A stretch of DNA of 64,000 bases, taken from NCBI GenBank assembly GCA_951813075.1, contig OX638343.1:2025001-2089000 (forward strand), in the 5' to 3' direction. The DNA is from Arenicellales bacterium. Its GTDB lineage: Bacteria > Pseudomonadota > Gammaproteobacteria > Arenicellales > JAJDZL01. Of this stretch, positions 44,691-53,360 are shown in pieces (within the stretch, counting starts at the first letter, position 1; every line of letters starts with the position of its first letter). Position numbers and translations under genes: made by a program. Under the pieces are notes generated by a model. It saw only the letters and a list, made by a program, of their open reading frames with translations. It was not told the DNA's origin and ran no database searches.

Positions 44691-45248
44691 ATGAGTGAGA
44701 AACTATATATTCACGCGCAAGACCTGCTCAGCGACGCTGTTCGGCTCGGTACAATGGTAGTCAATAGCGGTTTCAAACCCAGCTTTATTGTTGGCATCTG
44801 GCGCGGCGGCACGCCAATTGGTATAGCTGTGCAGGAAGTCTTGGCATGGGCTGGTATTCAAACCGATCATATCGCGATTCGCACATCATCCTATGATCAC
44901 ACCATAGATCAGCGAGATCAGCATGTGCGTGTACACGGTCTGAGCTATCTTGTGAAGCGTGTGAACGCCGAAGACGGCATGCTCCTGGTAGATGATGTCT
45001 TTGACACAGGATTTACCATACAGGCGATTATTGACAAGTTGCATCGCAAAGCGCGGCTGAACACTCCGCGTGATATTCGTGTCGCGGTTCCCTGGTACAA
45101 ACCCAAGCGTAACCAAACCGACAGAACACCGGAATACTACCTGCACGAAACAGAACAATGGATCAAGTTTCCCCACTCCCTTGAAGGCTTGAGCGATCAT
45201 GAGATAAAGAAATTCCGACCCGAAATCTGGGCGACATTAAACGAATGA
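44691..45248 (+). CDS. phosphoribosyltransferase, paralogue 2
   Basis: This 185-residue type I phosphoribosyltransferase is homologous to paralogue 1. The PRPP loop is LLVDDVFDTGFTIQ and the N-terminal motif IVGIWRGGTPIGIAVQE is very like that of paralogue 1. C-terminal segments differ (EYYLHETEQWIKFPH against DYFVNETDRWLVLPY), still clearly related. Sequence drift between the two may reflect different base preference. It lies opposite paralogue 1, so both may be driven by a short shared region only 16 bases long. Confidence 0.87.
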   Translation: MSEKLYIHAQDLLSDAVRLGTMVVNSGFKPSFIVGIWRGGTPIGIAVQEVLAWAGIQTDHIAIRTSSYDHTIDQRDQHVRVHGLSYLVKRVNAEDGMLLVDDVFDTGFTIQAIIDKLHRKARLNTPRDIRVAVPWYKPKRNQTDRTPEYYLHETEQWIKFPHSLEGLSDHEIKKFRPEIWATLNE

Positions 45249-45351
45249 ACGGCAGTGATTCTCTTCTTGTCACAGGTCGCAAGAAGCTAACCCGAATGAG
45301 ACGTCGAAATATTCTGTTTCCAAAGTTGAACAGACATCGATCCCAACCAAA

Positions 45352-45382
45352 ACACTAATTACCGCACCATTTCAATTAGTGT
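45352..45382. repeat. 9-bp perfect inverted repeat
   Basis: ACACTAATT (45352-45360) is the exact reverse complement of AATTAGTGT (45374-45382), with a 13-base spacer. It lies about 100 bases past the phosphoribosyltransferase stop. There is no T run, so a classical terminator is unlikely; it may be a regulator site or a chance repeat. Confidence 0.4.
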
Positions 45383-45666
45383 CAGCAATTGTTGGCACCG
45401 GTTTTGATCCGGTCATTCACCGTACTGCATCCTGATCGCGACCGAGTCGACCGTCAAGCAGCACTTGCTGGAAAGTGAATCCCATATTTCAGCGACAGCC
45501 ATGTAGCAGTCAAAATTATTTGCCCCAGCCCAGATCAGGCACCGAAGCATCGAGTACGACCCTGTTAGTGAGATATGCGCGCCATCTGATCATTCACCTG
45601 AATTGCCTCAATTCCGTCCCATTTCAGATCTACTCCACGCTTTTATTGAATGCCATGAAAATGGAC

Positions 45667-45685
45667 AATAACGATTATCATTACA
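45667..45685 (+). promoter_or_regulatory. Fur-box-like sequence
   Basis: The 19 bases AATAACGATTATCATTACA match the GATAATGATAATCATTATC Fur consensus at 14 of 19 positions by eye, with an uninterrupted TATCATTA core. It lies about 50 bases before a short open frame with a strong ribosome binding site, so it could be the operator of a lost iron-regulated gene. A chance match in AT-rich DNA remains possible. Confidence 0.35.
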
Positions 45686-45735
45686 ATGAATGTTAACAAA
45701 GTGAGTAAGAATGACATTCCAAGGAGATTGGAGCA

Positions 45736-45843
45736 ATGCAATTACCTGTGTTGCTGACAAGGCGATTCGATTCACACGCTTTCGACTCGATTCGAACTGA
45801 CACCGGCGTCGGTCCACAAGTGACTGGATCAGAAAAGAAGTGA
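45736..45843 (+). CDS. possible 35-residue open frame with strong Shine-Dalgarno
   Basis: ATG 45736 is preceded by AAGGAG 9 bases upstream, one of the best ribosome binding sites in the window. The frame encodes MQLPVLLTRRFDS and stops at 45843. It has no recognisable domain and may be the truncated 5' end of a lost gene downstream of the Fur-like site, or a small leader peptide. Confidence 0.25.
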   Translation: MQLPVLLTRRFDSHAFDSIRTDTGVGPQVTGSEKK

Positions 45844-46069
45844 CCGGCTACTGGCGTGGTCTGATAATTTACGATAACTGGTTGCGCTCGCGATTGAGCA
45901 CATTGAGTTGAAGAAGCAGAATGCCAATTTACAGAAAACGGCTGACTGATTTACGCCATATGGTGTGGCGACAAGATGCACATTTGCTGAGAACTCTTTG
46001 GTGGAAGTCTGACCGGTCAAGTTTGGCATCTCGCGGTACAACTACGCGAAATGCTCACTGGGCGAATAA

Positions 46070-47233
46070 ATGACAGAACACCTGCTCGAGCGTTTCGGCC
46101 GCGAACTTGTGCGTCTTCAGAAAGCAAATCTGAAGCGAGAACTGGTCGCGATCAGCGGCGTGGATTTCACCTCCAATGACTTTCTTGGTCTGAACCATGC
46201 CGAACCCATCCGACAAGCGATCCAACAGGCGCTGAATGACGGTATTGCATTGGGTGCGGGCGGATCGCGTCTTCTTAGAGGAAACCACGAAGCGCACCAG
46301 CAACTCGAATCAGAAGCGGCGAGTCTGTTCGACTGTGAGAAAACGCTTTTCATGTCCAGCGGGTATAGTGCGAACTTCGCACTTTTCACAACCCTGCCCC
46401 AAAAGCAGGACCTGATAGTTTTTGATGCTTTGTCGCATGCAAGCATACGTGAAGGAGTTTTCACCACACAGGCGAAGAGTGTCAAAGCTCGTCACAACGA
46501 TCCGGACTCGATTGAACGCGCAATTGTCAGCTGGCGCGGACGCAGTGCTTCATCAGCTGTTCCATGGATCGCAGTCGAGAGTCTGTACAGCATGGATGGT
46601 GACATTGCGCCACTCGAAGAACTGATTTCGGTTGCAGATCGTCATGGCGCGATGCTGGTGGTTGATGAAGCTCACGCCACTGGTGTGTTTGGTGCACGCG
46701 GTCTTGGACTGACGGAACCCTACCACGGTTGCAGCAACCTGATCGTGCTTCATACATGCGGAAAAGCCTTGGGGGCTTGCGGTGCGCTGATCTGCGCATC
46801 GTCAGAAGTTATTGATTACCTTATCACGCGATGTCGGCCATTCATCTATTCAACCGCACCGTCGCCAGTTATTGCGGTTGCGGTGAAGGCTTCACTTACA
46901 CTGCTGGTGTCTGAACCGGAACGAAGACTAAAGTTGCATCAACTGATCAAAACCGCCAATCGTGAACTACAGCGACACTTTGGAATCAGTGGCAGTGGGT
47001 CGCAGATAATTCCTTTTGTCATCGGTGATGAATCACTCACTCAACAGGTTGCACATGAAATGCAGGACGCTGGGTTCGATTTACGTGCCATTCGACCGCC
47101 AACTGTCGCTGAGGGAACATCACGACTTCGAATCTCAATTACGCTGAACGTAACGGAACACGATATTTGTGAAATGTTTGAAATGCTCTACAAGATCATG
47201 AGTCGACTTGAAATTGAACCGAAACAAATCTGA
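46070..47233 (+). CDS. bioF: 8-amino-7-oxononanoate synthase
   Basis: This 387-residue PLP enzyme condenses pimeloyl-ACP (or -CoA) with alanine to give 8-amino-7-oxononanoate, the first committed step of biotin ring assembly. Lys232 in HTCGKALGACG is the Schiff-base lysine. VDEAHATGVFGARGLG holds the PLP-binding Asp and His, and TSNDFLGL is an N-terminal signature. It begins bioF-bioD-bioA, with about 0.8 kb of gene-poor DNA upstream. The start has no clear Shine-Dalgarno sequence (TGGGCGAATAA precedes the ATG). Confidence 0.94.
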   Translation: MTEHLLERFGRELVRLQKANLKRELVAISGVDFTSNDFLGLNHAEPIRQAIQQALNDGIALGAGGSRLLRGNHEAHQQLESEAASLFDCEKTLFMSSGYSANFALFTTLPQKQDLIVFDALSHASIREGVFTTQAKSVKARHNDPDSIERAIVSWRGRSASSAVPWIAVESLYSMDGDIAPLEELISVADRHGAMLVVDEAHATGVFGARGLGLTEPYHGCSNLIVLHTCGKALGACGALICASSEVIDYLITRCRPFIYSTAPSPVIAVAVKASLTLLVSEPERRLKLHQLIKTANRELQRHFGISGSGSQIIPFVIGDESLTQQVAHEMQDAGFDLRAIRPPTVAEGTSRLRISITLNVTEHDICEMFEMLYKIMSRLEIEPKQI

Positions 47234-47234
47234 A

Positions 47235-47897
47235 ATGATGCCTCAACCAGCAGACAATAACTGTCACGGATTCCTGATAACCGGTACGGACACCGGCATC
47301 GGAAAGACTGTCGTCAGTGCAATGCTGGTTGATGCCCTCGATGCCACTTACTACAAGCCGGTTCAGGCGGGTCTCGACGAGGAAACCGACACCGAATTCG
47401 TCCAGCGTGTTTTAGATCTGCTGCCAAGTCAATTCATACAAGAAGCGTATCGACTGAACACACCCGCATCGCCACACCTCGCTGCAGCAATTGATGGTAT
47501 TGAAATCGATATGCAGCAATTGGCACTACCGGTAACCTCAAACCCGCTGATTGTTGAAGGCGCAGGCGGTGTTTTGGTACCACTTAGTGCGAAAACGCTT
47601 TTCATCGAAATGTTCCAGATATGGCAGTTGCCCGCAATTGTTTGCGCACGTACGACGCTCGGCACTATCAATCATACGCTGTTGACTATCGAATCGCTGC
47701 GTCGCTGGTCAGTCAGCGTTCACGGTGTAATTTTCGTCGGAGACCCTCACGAGGAAAACGAGACGATTATCCCGAAATTGGGCAATGTCACAAATCTCGG
47801 ACGTCTTCCACTGCTGGAATCGCTTGACGCTGAATCGTTGCGAACGGCGTTTCAGCAAAATTTCAATATCCAACAATTTACGAGAGTTCCCACATGA
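47235..47897 (+). CDS. bioD: dethiobiotin synthetase
   Basis: This 220-residue enzyme makes dethiobiotin from 7,8-diaminopelargonic acid, CO2 and ATP. The P-loop GTDTGIGKT is at residues 17-25, followed by YYKPVQAG, VEGAGGVLVPLS and ARTTLGTINH. ATG 47235 or 47238 is preferred; an earlier frame start lies inside bioF. It starts 1 base after the bioF stop and its own stop overlaps bioA by 4 bases. Confidence 0.93.
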   Translation: MMPQPADNNCHGFLITGTDTGIGKTVVSAMLVDALDATYYKPVQAGLDEETDTEFVQRVLDLLPSQFIQEAYRLNTPASPHLAAAIDGIEIDMQQLALPVTSNPLIVEGAGGVLVPLSAKTLFIEMFQIWQLPAIVCARTTLGTINHTLLTIESLRRWSVSVHGVIFVGDPHEENETIIPKLGNVTNLGRLPLLESLDAESLRTAFQQNFNIQQFTRVPT

Positions 47898-49162
47898 ACG
47901 AATCTTTGTCCCCAATTTGGCATCCATTTACACAGCACGCACTGTTTCCCGATTTTCTGGAAATCGACCGCGCACAGGGCGCTTATCTGTATACAACCGA
48001 CGGGAGACGGATCATCGATGCCATCGCGTCGTGGTGGGTTATAACGCATGGTCACTGTCATCCAGTGATGCAAGAAGCCGCGCGACGTCAGATTGAGCGG
48101 CTTGATCAGGTAATTTTTGCCGGCTACACACACGAACCAGCAGAACAGACCGCACGCCTGCTCGATGAACTGACACCGGACGGTTTGGACTATGTATTCT
48201 TCTCCGACAGTGGCTCGACCGCGGTCGAAGTTGCTCTGAAAATGGCATTGGGATATTGGCACCATCTCGGATCTGATCGTCAGCGAGTACTCGTTCTAGA
48301 ACACAGTTATCACGGCGATACGATCGGTACCATGTCGGTCGGAGAACGCGGTGTGTTCAACCAGCCGTACAATCCGTTGCTGTTTTCCGTTGAGAGTATA
48401 CCGTTCCCTTCAGACGGTAAAGAACAGGAGACTATTGACGCACTCGAGCACCACTGCCGCAAGCAGGACGACGTCGCGGCATTCATTGCGGAACCCCTGG
48501 TTCTCGGCGCTGGCGGCATGCTTATGTATGGGACTGAAACCCTTGCCGAAATGAAACGTGTCTGCGAACGATATGATGTGCTTTTCATCGCCGACGAAGT
48601 GATGACAGCATGGGGACGCACAGGAACGGTATTCGCGTGTGATCAGGCTCAGATCGTACCAGACATCGCATGTTACTCAAAAGGTATCACCGGAGGCTTT
48701 CTGCCATTGGCCGCGACCATGTGCCACGAACGTATCTTCATGGCACACTATTCCGAGGACCGAAGTCGAACATTCTTTCATTCGAGTTCGTATACCGCAA
48801 ACCCGATTGCATGTGCAGTCGCTGCAGCAAATTTGAAAATGTGGAAAGATCCGCAGGTGCTTGAACGCGTGAAACGGGTCACTGAATTGCAGAAAATTAT
48901 GTTGTCACAACTTGAGAATTCACCTTGGCTGACTTCTATTCGTCAGCGTGGAACCATCTCGGCGATGGATGTAAAGGTGCCCGATAGTGGATACCTGTCG
49001 GGAATCGGTACCGAACTTTATCTCAGGTTCCAGAAAAGTGGGGTATTGCTGAGACCACTTGGCAATACGATTTATGTGCTACCCCCGTACTGTGTCACAC
49101 AGGATGACCTGGACACTGTCTACGAAACGATTTCAGAAACGGTGTCAGACTTGTTGGGCTAA
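47894..49162 (+). CDS. bioA: adenosylmethionine-8-amino-7-oxononanoate aminotransferase
   Basis: This 422-residue class III aminotransferase uses S-adenosylmethionine as amino donor to make 7,8-diaminopelargonate. Lys263 in CYSKGITGGFLP is the PLP lysine. The N-terminal WHPFTQH is a BioA signature, and DSGSTAVEVALKMA and FIADEVMTAWGRTG are present. ATGA overlap with bioD means coupled translation. Its 3' end overlaps the convergent ferritin-like gene by 18 bases. Confidence 0.94.
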   Translation: MNESLSPIWHPFTQHALFPDFLEIDRAQGAYLYTTDGRRIIDAIASWWVITHGHCHPVMQEAARRQIERLDQVIFAGYTHEPAEQTARLLDELTPDGLDYVFFSDSGSTAVEVALKMALGYWHHLGSDRQRVLVLEHSYHGDTIGTMSVGERGVFNQPYNPLLFSVESIPFPSDGKEQETIDALEHHCRKQDDVAAFIAEPLVLGAGGMLMYGTETLAEMKRVCERYDVLFIADEVMTAWGRTGTVFACDQAQIVPDIACYSKGITGGFLPLAATMCHERIFMAHYSEDRSRTFFHSSSYTANPIACAVAAANLKMWKDPQVLERVKRVTELQKIMLSQLENSPWLTSIRQRGTISAMDVKVPDSGYLSGIGTELYLRFQKSGVLLRPLGNTIYVLPPYCVTQDDLDTVYETISETVSDLLG

Positions 49163-49840
49163 CTGGCTTCGTCCGGTCATAGCAAGACTCGTATCACCGA
49201 GCAAATTCTCAATCGTCTTCAGCAGTCGGATATACAGCACTCGTTCCTGACCCCACAGTTGCCGAATCGTCCGCAGTTTGTAATGTCCGTCACCATCCAG
49301 TCGTCGAGCCATGCTGTACAAGTGCCCCTGCTCTTCAGCCAGCAGACGCTCGAGAGAGATGTTCAGTGCGTTGTGATCAAGCGCTGTCTGCAAAAGATTG
49401 TAGGCCCAGACAGCACGGAACTCGACCACGAGAGACATGTAAAGGTAAATCGTCCGATAATTGGCACTTCGTCCGAATAACCGAACCATGCCAGCTTCAA
49501 GTCGATTGAAGTAGGCTCGCGCAGATGCCGGCGCGAGCAGGGTATCGGCGGAGTAGTCTATATCATGATCGCGCAAACGTTCCGCGTGCCGCTTGAAAAA
49601 AACCGCATGGCCGGTTTCTTCGTTCAGATGCTTCAATGTTGGATAGTCGATTGCACCTGCACGCTGAGTAGCCATAATCTTGTAACTGCCGATGTGTTCC
49701 ATGTATGACAGCGTGTTTAGAAACAAAACTGTGTCTCGCTCGGTGGTGCACAGATTCATGAACACAGACATGCTCCAATCGGCGAGGTCGTCATTGCTGC
49801 GCTTGAACTCGCTCACCAGTTCGTTCACGGCAACTGTCAC
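49145..49840 (-). CDS. ferritin-like di-iron protein encoded with bioB
   Basis: This 231-residue all-helical protein has the four-helix di-iron ligand pattern in order: Glu48 (helix one, SYMEHIG), Glu75xxHis78 (EETGHAV), Glu140 (VVEFRAV) and Glu170xxHis173 (AEEQGHL). That E, ExxH, E, ExxH set is what ferritin-like oxidases, oxygenases and ribonucleotide-reductase-type proteins use. The start is GTG 49840, which overlaps the bioB stop by 4 bases (GTGA), so it is translated together with bioB. It is not one of the known bioC, bioH, bioG, bioI, bioK, bioV, bioW or bioZ families by sequence feel. It could act in pimeloyl-precursor supply, or protect the iron-sulfur enzyme. I cannot name the family. 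Confidence 0.72.
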   Translation of the reverse strand: MTVAVNELVSEFKRSNDDLADWSMSVFMNLCTTERDTVLFLNTLSYMEHIGSYKIMATQRAGAIDYPTLKHLNEETGHAVFFKRHAERLRDHDIDYSADTLLAPASARAYFNRLEAGMVRLFGRSANYRTIYLYMSLVVEFRAVWAYNLLQTALDHNALNISLERLLAEEQGHLYSMARRLDGDGHYKLRTIRQLWGQERVLYIRLLKTIENLLGDTSLAMTGRSQLAQQV

Positions 49841-50847
49841 GATGCAGTCTCCTGGGCATATTGGTCAACCTGATCGGCTGAACTTTCCGCCGTCGGTACC
49901 ATGTCCTCCAATCCCAGTTTGGTAAACAGCGCCTCATCGTGGTCATATTCGACATTGTCGGTTGTCAGCAGTCTGTCTCCGACAAATATTGAATTGGCAC
50001 CGGCAAAAAAGCAAAGCGCCTGCAGCTCTTCCGACATTGATCTGCGGCCAGCCGAAAGCCGTAACACCGACATCGGCAGCATGATTCTCGCGACAGCAAC
50101 TGTACGGACGAATTCGATCGGCTCAACCTGCTGCGCCTCGGCCAATGGTGTACCTGGTATGGGAACCAACATATTGATTGGAACACTTTCCGGCGGATGT
50201 TTCATGTTCGCCAGCACAATTAACATACGGCCTCGGTCCTGCTGAGACTCACCCATGCCCAGTATTCCTCCACAGCACACTTTCATCCCTGCTTCGCGAA
50301 CATAACTGATCGTCTGCAAACGGTCCTCAAATGTCCGAGTGGTGATAACCTGACCGTAGTATTCCGGTGAGGTATCAATATTGTGGTTGTAAAAATCAAG
50401 GCCGGCCTGCTTCAGTCTGACGGCCTGATCACGATTGAGCAGCCCCAATGTCATACAGGTTTCGAGACCAAGCGACTTGACTTCCGAGACCATCGTACAC
50501 AGACTTTCCATATGACTGGGCTTGGGACCTCGCCATGCCGCACCCATGCAATATCGTGTAGCACCATCTTTTTTTGCCACCTTGGCGTCCGCGATGACGT
50601 CCTCAATCTTCATCAACTTGCTGGCATCGACTTCTGTCTGATAGCGAATGGACTGACTGCAATATTTGCAGTCCTCAGGACAGCCACCAGTCTTGATATT
50701 GACGAGTCTGCTCTTTTGCACCTGGTTGGGCGCAAAATTTTCTCGGTGGACGGTTTGAGCCTGATAGAGCAAATCGTTGAAAGGCATAGCGAACAGTGCT
50801 TGCACCCCCTCGGCAGTCCAGGTCTGATTGTCGGCGGTATGGTTCAT
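49837..50847 (-). CDS. bioB: biotin synthase
   Basis: This radical-SAM enzyme of about 336 residues inserts sulfur into dethiobiotin. The [4Fe-4S] cluster cysteines Cys56, Cys60 and Cys63 lie in [10 protein letters not shown]. Later family segments are [29 protein letters not shown] and the conserved Arg region in [10 protein letters not shown] that binds the second cluster. ATG 50847 is used; a TTG at 50871 would add eight residues. It is transcribed away from the molybdopterin-enzyme gene and is followed by the ferritin-like gene in the same unit. Confidence 0.95.
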   Translation of the reverse strand: MNHTADNQTWTAEGVQALFAMPFNDLLYQAQTVHRENFAPNQVQKSRLVNIKTGGCPEDCKYCSQSIRYQTEVDASKLMKIEDVIADAKVAKKDGATRYCMGAAWRGPKPSHMESLCTMVSEVKSLGLETCMTLGLLNRDQAVRLKQAGLDFYNHNIDTSPEYYGQVITTRTFEDRLQTISYVREAGMKVCCGGILGMGESQQDRGRMLIVLANMKHPPESVPINMLVPIPGTPLAEAQQVEPIEFVRTVAVARIMLPMSVLRLSAGRRSMSEELQALCFFAGANSIFVGDRLLTTDNVEYDHDEALFTKLGLEDMVPTAESSADQVDQYAQETAS

Positions 50848-50967
50848 TACGACGGTATTGTTAGGTGACAATAGTGTGTTGAGCCGGAAACCTACAGAGT
50901 CCGTTCCAATGAGGCAATAATATATTACTTATGCAACTCGGCCATAAAGAATTTCCCTGTTGGCAAT

Positions 50968-50981
50968 TGTGTTTGAACACA
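50968..50981. promoter_or_regulatory. 14-base palindrome between bioB and the molybdoenzyme gene
   Basis: TGTGTTTGAACACA is a perfect inverted repeat (TGTGTT and AACACA arms) in the 190-base divergent gap. It does not match the known BirA (TTGTAAAC-type) or BioR operators I can recall. A second imperfect repeat, GTGTG and CACAC, lies just before the molybdoenzyme start. It may be a regulator site; the regulator is unknown. Confidence 0.3.
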
Positions 50982-51036
50982 TCAGTCAGGTTGGCATTTC
51001 CTATATATTCTGTGTGCAGAATCACACTCATTGGAC

Positions 51037-53349
51037 ATGGACAAATCAGATAACGCACAACGCCGCGAAGACCTGAGTCTGGTAACCGGTCAGGGTAACT
51101 TCGTCGATGACATACACGCGCGGACGGTTCTTTTCGGACACGTCGTGCGATCCCCGTACCCGCATGCTGAAATTCTGGATATAGATGTAGAGATCGCAAG
51201 AGCCCAACCCGGTGTTCGGCTGGTCGTAACAGCCACTGATCTCGACCAGGCAGGCTACGGTGATCTGCCTTGTGTCTCGGACCTGACCAATCGTGACGGC
51301 ACCCCGATGTTCAAACCACCTCGTCCTGTTCTCGCACAAGATCGGGTGCGTTATGTCGGCGAACCGATTGCCTTTGTTGTCGCCGATACCATTCACAACG
51401 CGTTAGCTGCCGCGGACCTGATCGATATGGATGTTCGCGAGCTGCCCGGTGCTTCAAGCACCGAAAAAGCGCTACTCGCCCAATCCAGTATCTGGGACTA
51501 TGCATCAGACAATATTTGTTTTGACATAAGTCTGGGCTCTGAACAGGAAACAGAAGAATTGCTGGAACAGGCAGAGCATGTCGTATCAATTGACGTGCAT
51601 CACCCGAGAATGTCGATCACTCCGATCGAACCCCGGGCTGCTTTAGCTGAATATGATGCCAGCTCCAACCACTACACACTCCATGTTCAAACCCAGGGCG
51701 TGCATATGGTGCGCCGGGTTCTGGCGAATGATGTCATGAAAATTCCGCTGGACAATCTCAGTGTGATTACCCGCGATGTCGGTGGCAGTTTCGGCATGAA
51801 GATTTTTACATACCCGGAATATGCACTGGTTCTCTACGCGGCTGAGAAACTCGACAACCCTGTGAAATGGACGGCGACCCGATCGGAATCATTCGTTTCA
51901 GATGCCCAGGGTCGTGCAAGAATTGATCGCGCGCGGCTCGGATTGGACGCAAAAGGAAAATTTATTGCACTACAAGTTGATGCAGAAGCCGATCTCGGTG
52001 CCAGTCTTTCATACGTCGGACCATCAATTGCAGGCCAATATGCTTATACGGTCATTGGTCACACCTACAAAATCCCGTCAATCAATTATCGCTGCAAAGG
52101 GGTATTTACAAATGCGACCCCGACAGATGCGTATCGCGGCGCTGGCAAACCAGAGATGATTTCAACTGTCGAACAACTGATCGACAAGACGGCTATCGAA
52201 CTGGGGATGGACCGCATTGAACTTCGACGTAAGAATTTCGTTCAACCCGACGAACTACCGTATTCGATGCGCAATGGACATGTGATCGACAGCGGAGATT
52301 TTGGGGCTTTGTTAGACATTGCGTTGGAAAAGTCTGATTGGCACAATTTTTCTCAACGACGCAAAGATGCTTTGCAACGTGGCATGTTGCGTGGCATTGG
52401 ACTGGGCATGTACATGCATTCCACGGGCGGTTCGAAGGACGAGACAGGGGAGGTCAGACTTAACCGGGATGGAACAGTACGAGTCACCACAGGCACGCAG
52501 TCAGGTGGTCAGGGTCACCAGACCACTCTCGCGTCACTGGTTGCCGAAGTGTTGCAGATCGAACCTTCGCGCATTGACGTTCTGCAAGGTGACACGGATG
52601 AAATTCTGTCAGGTGGCGGCACAGGTGGATCTTCGATGGTTTCGATCGCCGGTGTCACGGTACAAAAGGCAGCATCAAGCATGCTTGTGCAAGCTCGCGA
52701 AGTGGCATCGCACTTGCTTGAGGCATCAACCGCAGACGTTGAATATGATTGCGGCGAATTCGTCATTTCAGGGACTGACCGTCGGGTAAGTCTGGGTGAT
52801 ATTGCGGAATTTGTCGAAGATACCAGTCAGGATGCTCCCAACTGTGTGGGTTCGGCGCCTTTCGAAGGCACAAACACCACCCACCCGTGTGGTGGGTATG
52901 TAGTCGAAATTGAATGCGAACCCAACACGGGTGTAATTGAGATCATTCAGATCGTCGGAGTAGACGACATTGGACGAATTCTGTTCCCCGCCATTGCGGA
53001 TGGCCAACTCCATGGTTCCTGGGCTCAATCTGTCGGAACATCGCTGATGGAAAGCATGCAGTTTGATGAAGATGACGAGGGACACGTTTTGTCAGGCTCC
53101 CTGATGGACTATCAGTTGCCGCGCGCGTCGGATCTGCCATTTTTCGCGCTTGAAAAACATTCAACACTGTGCAAAACCAATCCACTGGGCGTAAAAGGCG
53201 TCGGTGAAGTAGCGAGTCTCGGTGCACCAGGCGCAATTGAAAATGCAATTACAAATATGCTTGGTGGTGGATTGGAATTTGTTTCGCTGGCAGGGCCTGC
53301 AACACCTCAAAGAGTCTGGCGTGCGATTCGGAGGATCAATTCGGAGTAA
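51037..53349 (+). CDS. orphan xanthine dehydrogenase/aldehyde oxidase-type molybdopterin subunit
   Basis: This protein of 770 residues is the large molybdopterin-cytosine-dinucleotide-binding subunit of the xanthine dehydrogenase/aldehyde/CO dehydrogenase group. It has REDLSLVTGQGNFVDDI at the start, the glycine-rich RDVGGSFGMK, TPTDAYRGAGKPEM, GTQSGGQGHQTTLA and the active-site Glu in GVKGVGEVASLG. Active enzymes of this family need an FeS subunit and usually a FAD subunit, and none is encoded nearby. Either the partners lie elsewhere, or this copy is a lone survivor. ATG 51037 is chosen over TTG 51031. The substrate is unassigned. Confidence 0.88.
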   Translation: MDKSDNAQRREDLSLVTGQGNFVDDIHARTVLFGHVVRSPYPHAEILDIDVEIARAQPGVRLVVTATDLDQAGYGDLPCVSDLTNRDGTPMFKPPRPVLAQDRVRYVGEPIAFVVADTIHNALAAADLIDMDVRELPGASSTEKALLAQSSIWDYASDNICFDISLGSEQETEELLEQAEHVVSIDVHHPRMSITPIEPRAALAEYDASSNHYTLHVQTQGVHMVRRVLANDVMKIPLDNLSVITRDVGGSFGMKIFTYPEYALVLYAAEKLDNPVKWTATRSESFVSDAQGRARIDRARLGLDAKGKFIALQVDAEADLGASLSYVGPSIAGQYAYTVIGHTYKIPSINYRCKGVFTNATPTDAYRGAGKPEMISTVEQLIDKTAIELGMDRIELRRKNFVQPDELPYSMRNGHVIDSGDFGALLDIALEKSDWHNFSQRRKDALQRGMLRGIGLGMYMHSTGGSKDETGEVRLNRDGTVRVTTGTQSGGQGHQTTLASLVAEVLQIEPSRIDVLQGDTDEILSGGGTGGSSMVSIAGVTVQKAASSMLVQAREVASHLLEASTADVEYDCGEFVISGTDRRVSLGDIAEFVEDTSQDAPNCVGSAPFEGTNTTHPCGGYVVEIECEPNTGVIEIIQIVGVDDIGRILFPAIADGQLHGSWAQSVGTSLMESMQFDEDDEGHVLSGSLMDYQLPRASDLPFFALEKHSTLCKTNPLGVKGVGEVASLGAPGAIENAITNMLGGGLEFVSLAGPATPQRVWRAIRRINSE

Positions 53350-53360
53350 ACCTGCGTCCT

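Larger units (their letters stand above)
45249..46069. other. long intergenic region with no intact gene
   Basis: About 0.8 kb between the phosphoribosyltransferase and bioF has no gene of usual length. It holds an inverted repeat, a Fur-box-like site and a small open frame with a good ribosome binding site, each listed. Other open frames on both strands are short and featureless. This may be the remains of one or more lost genes. Confidence 0.5.
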
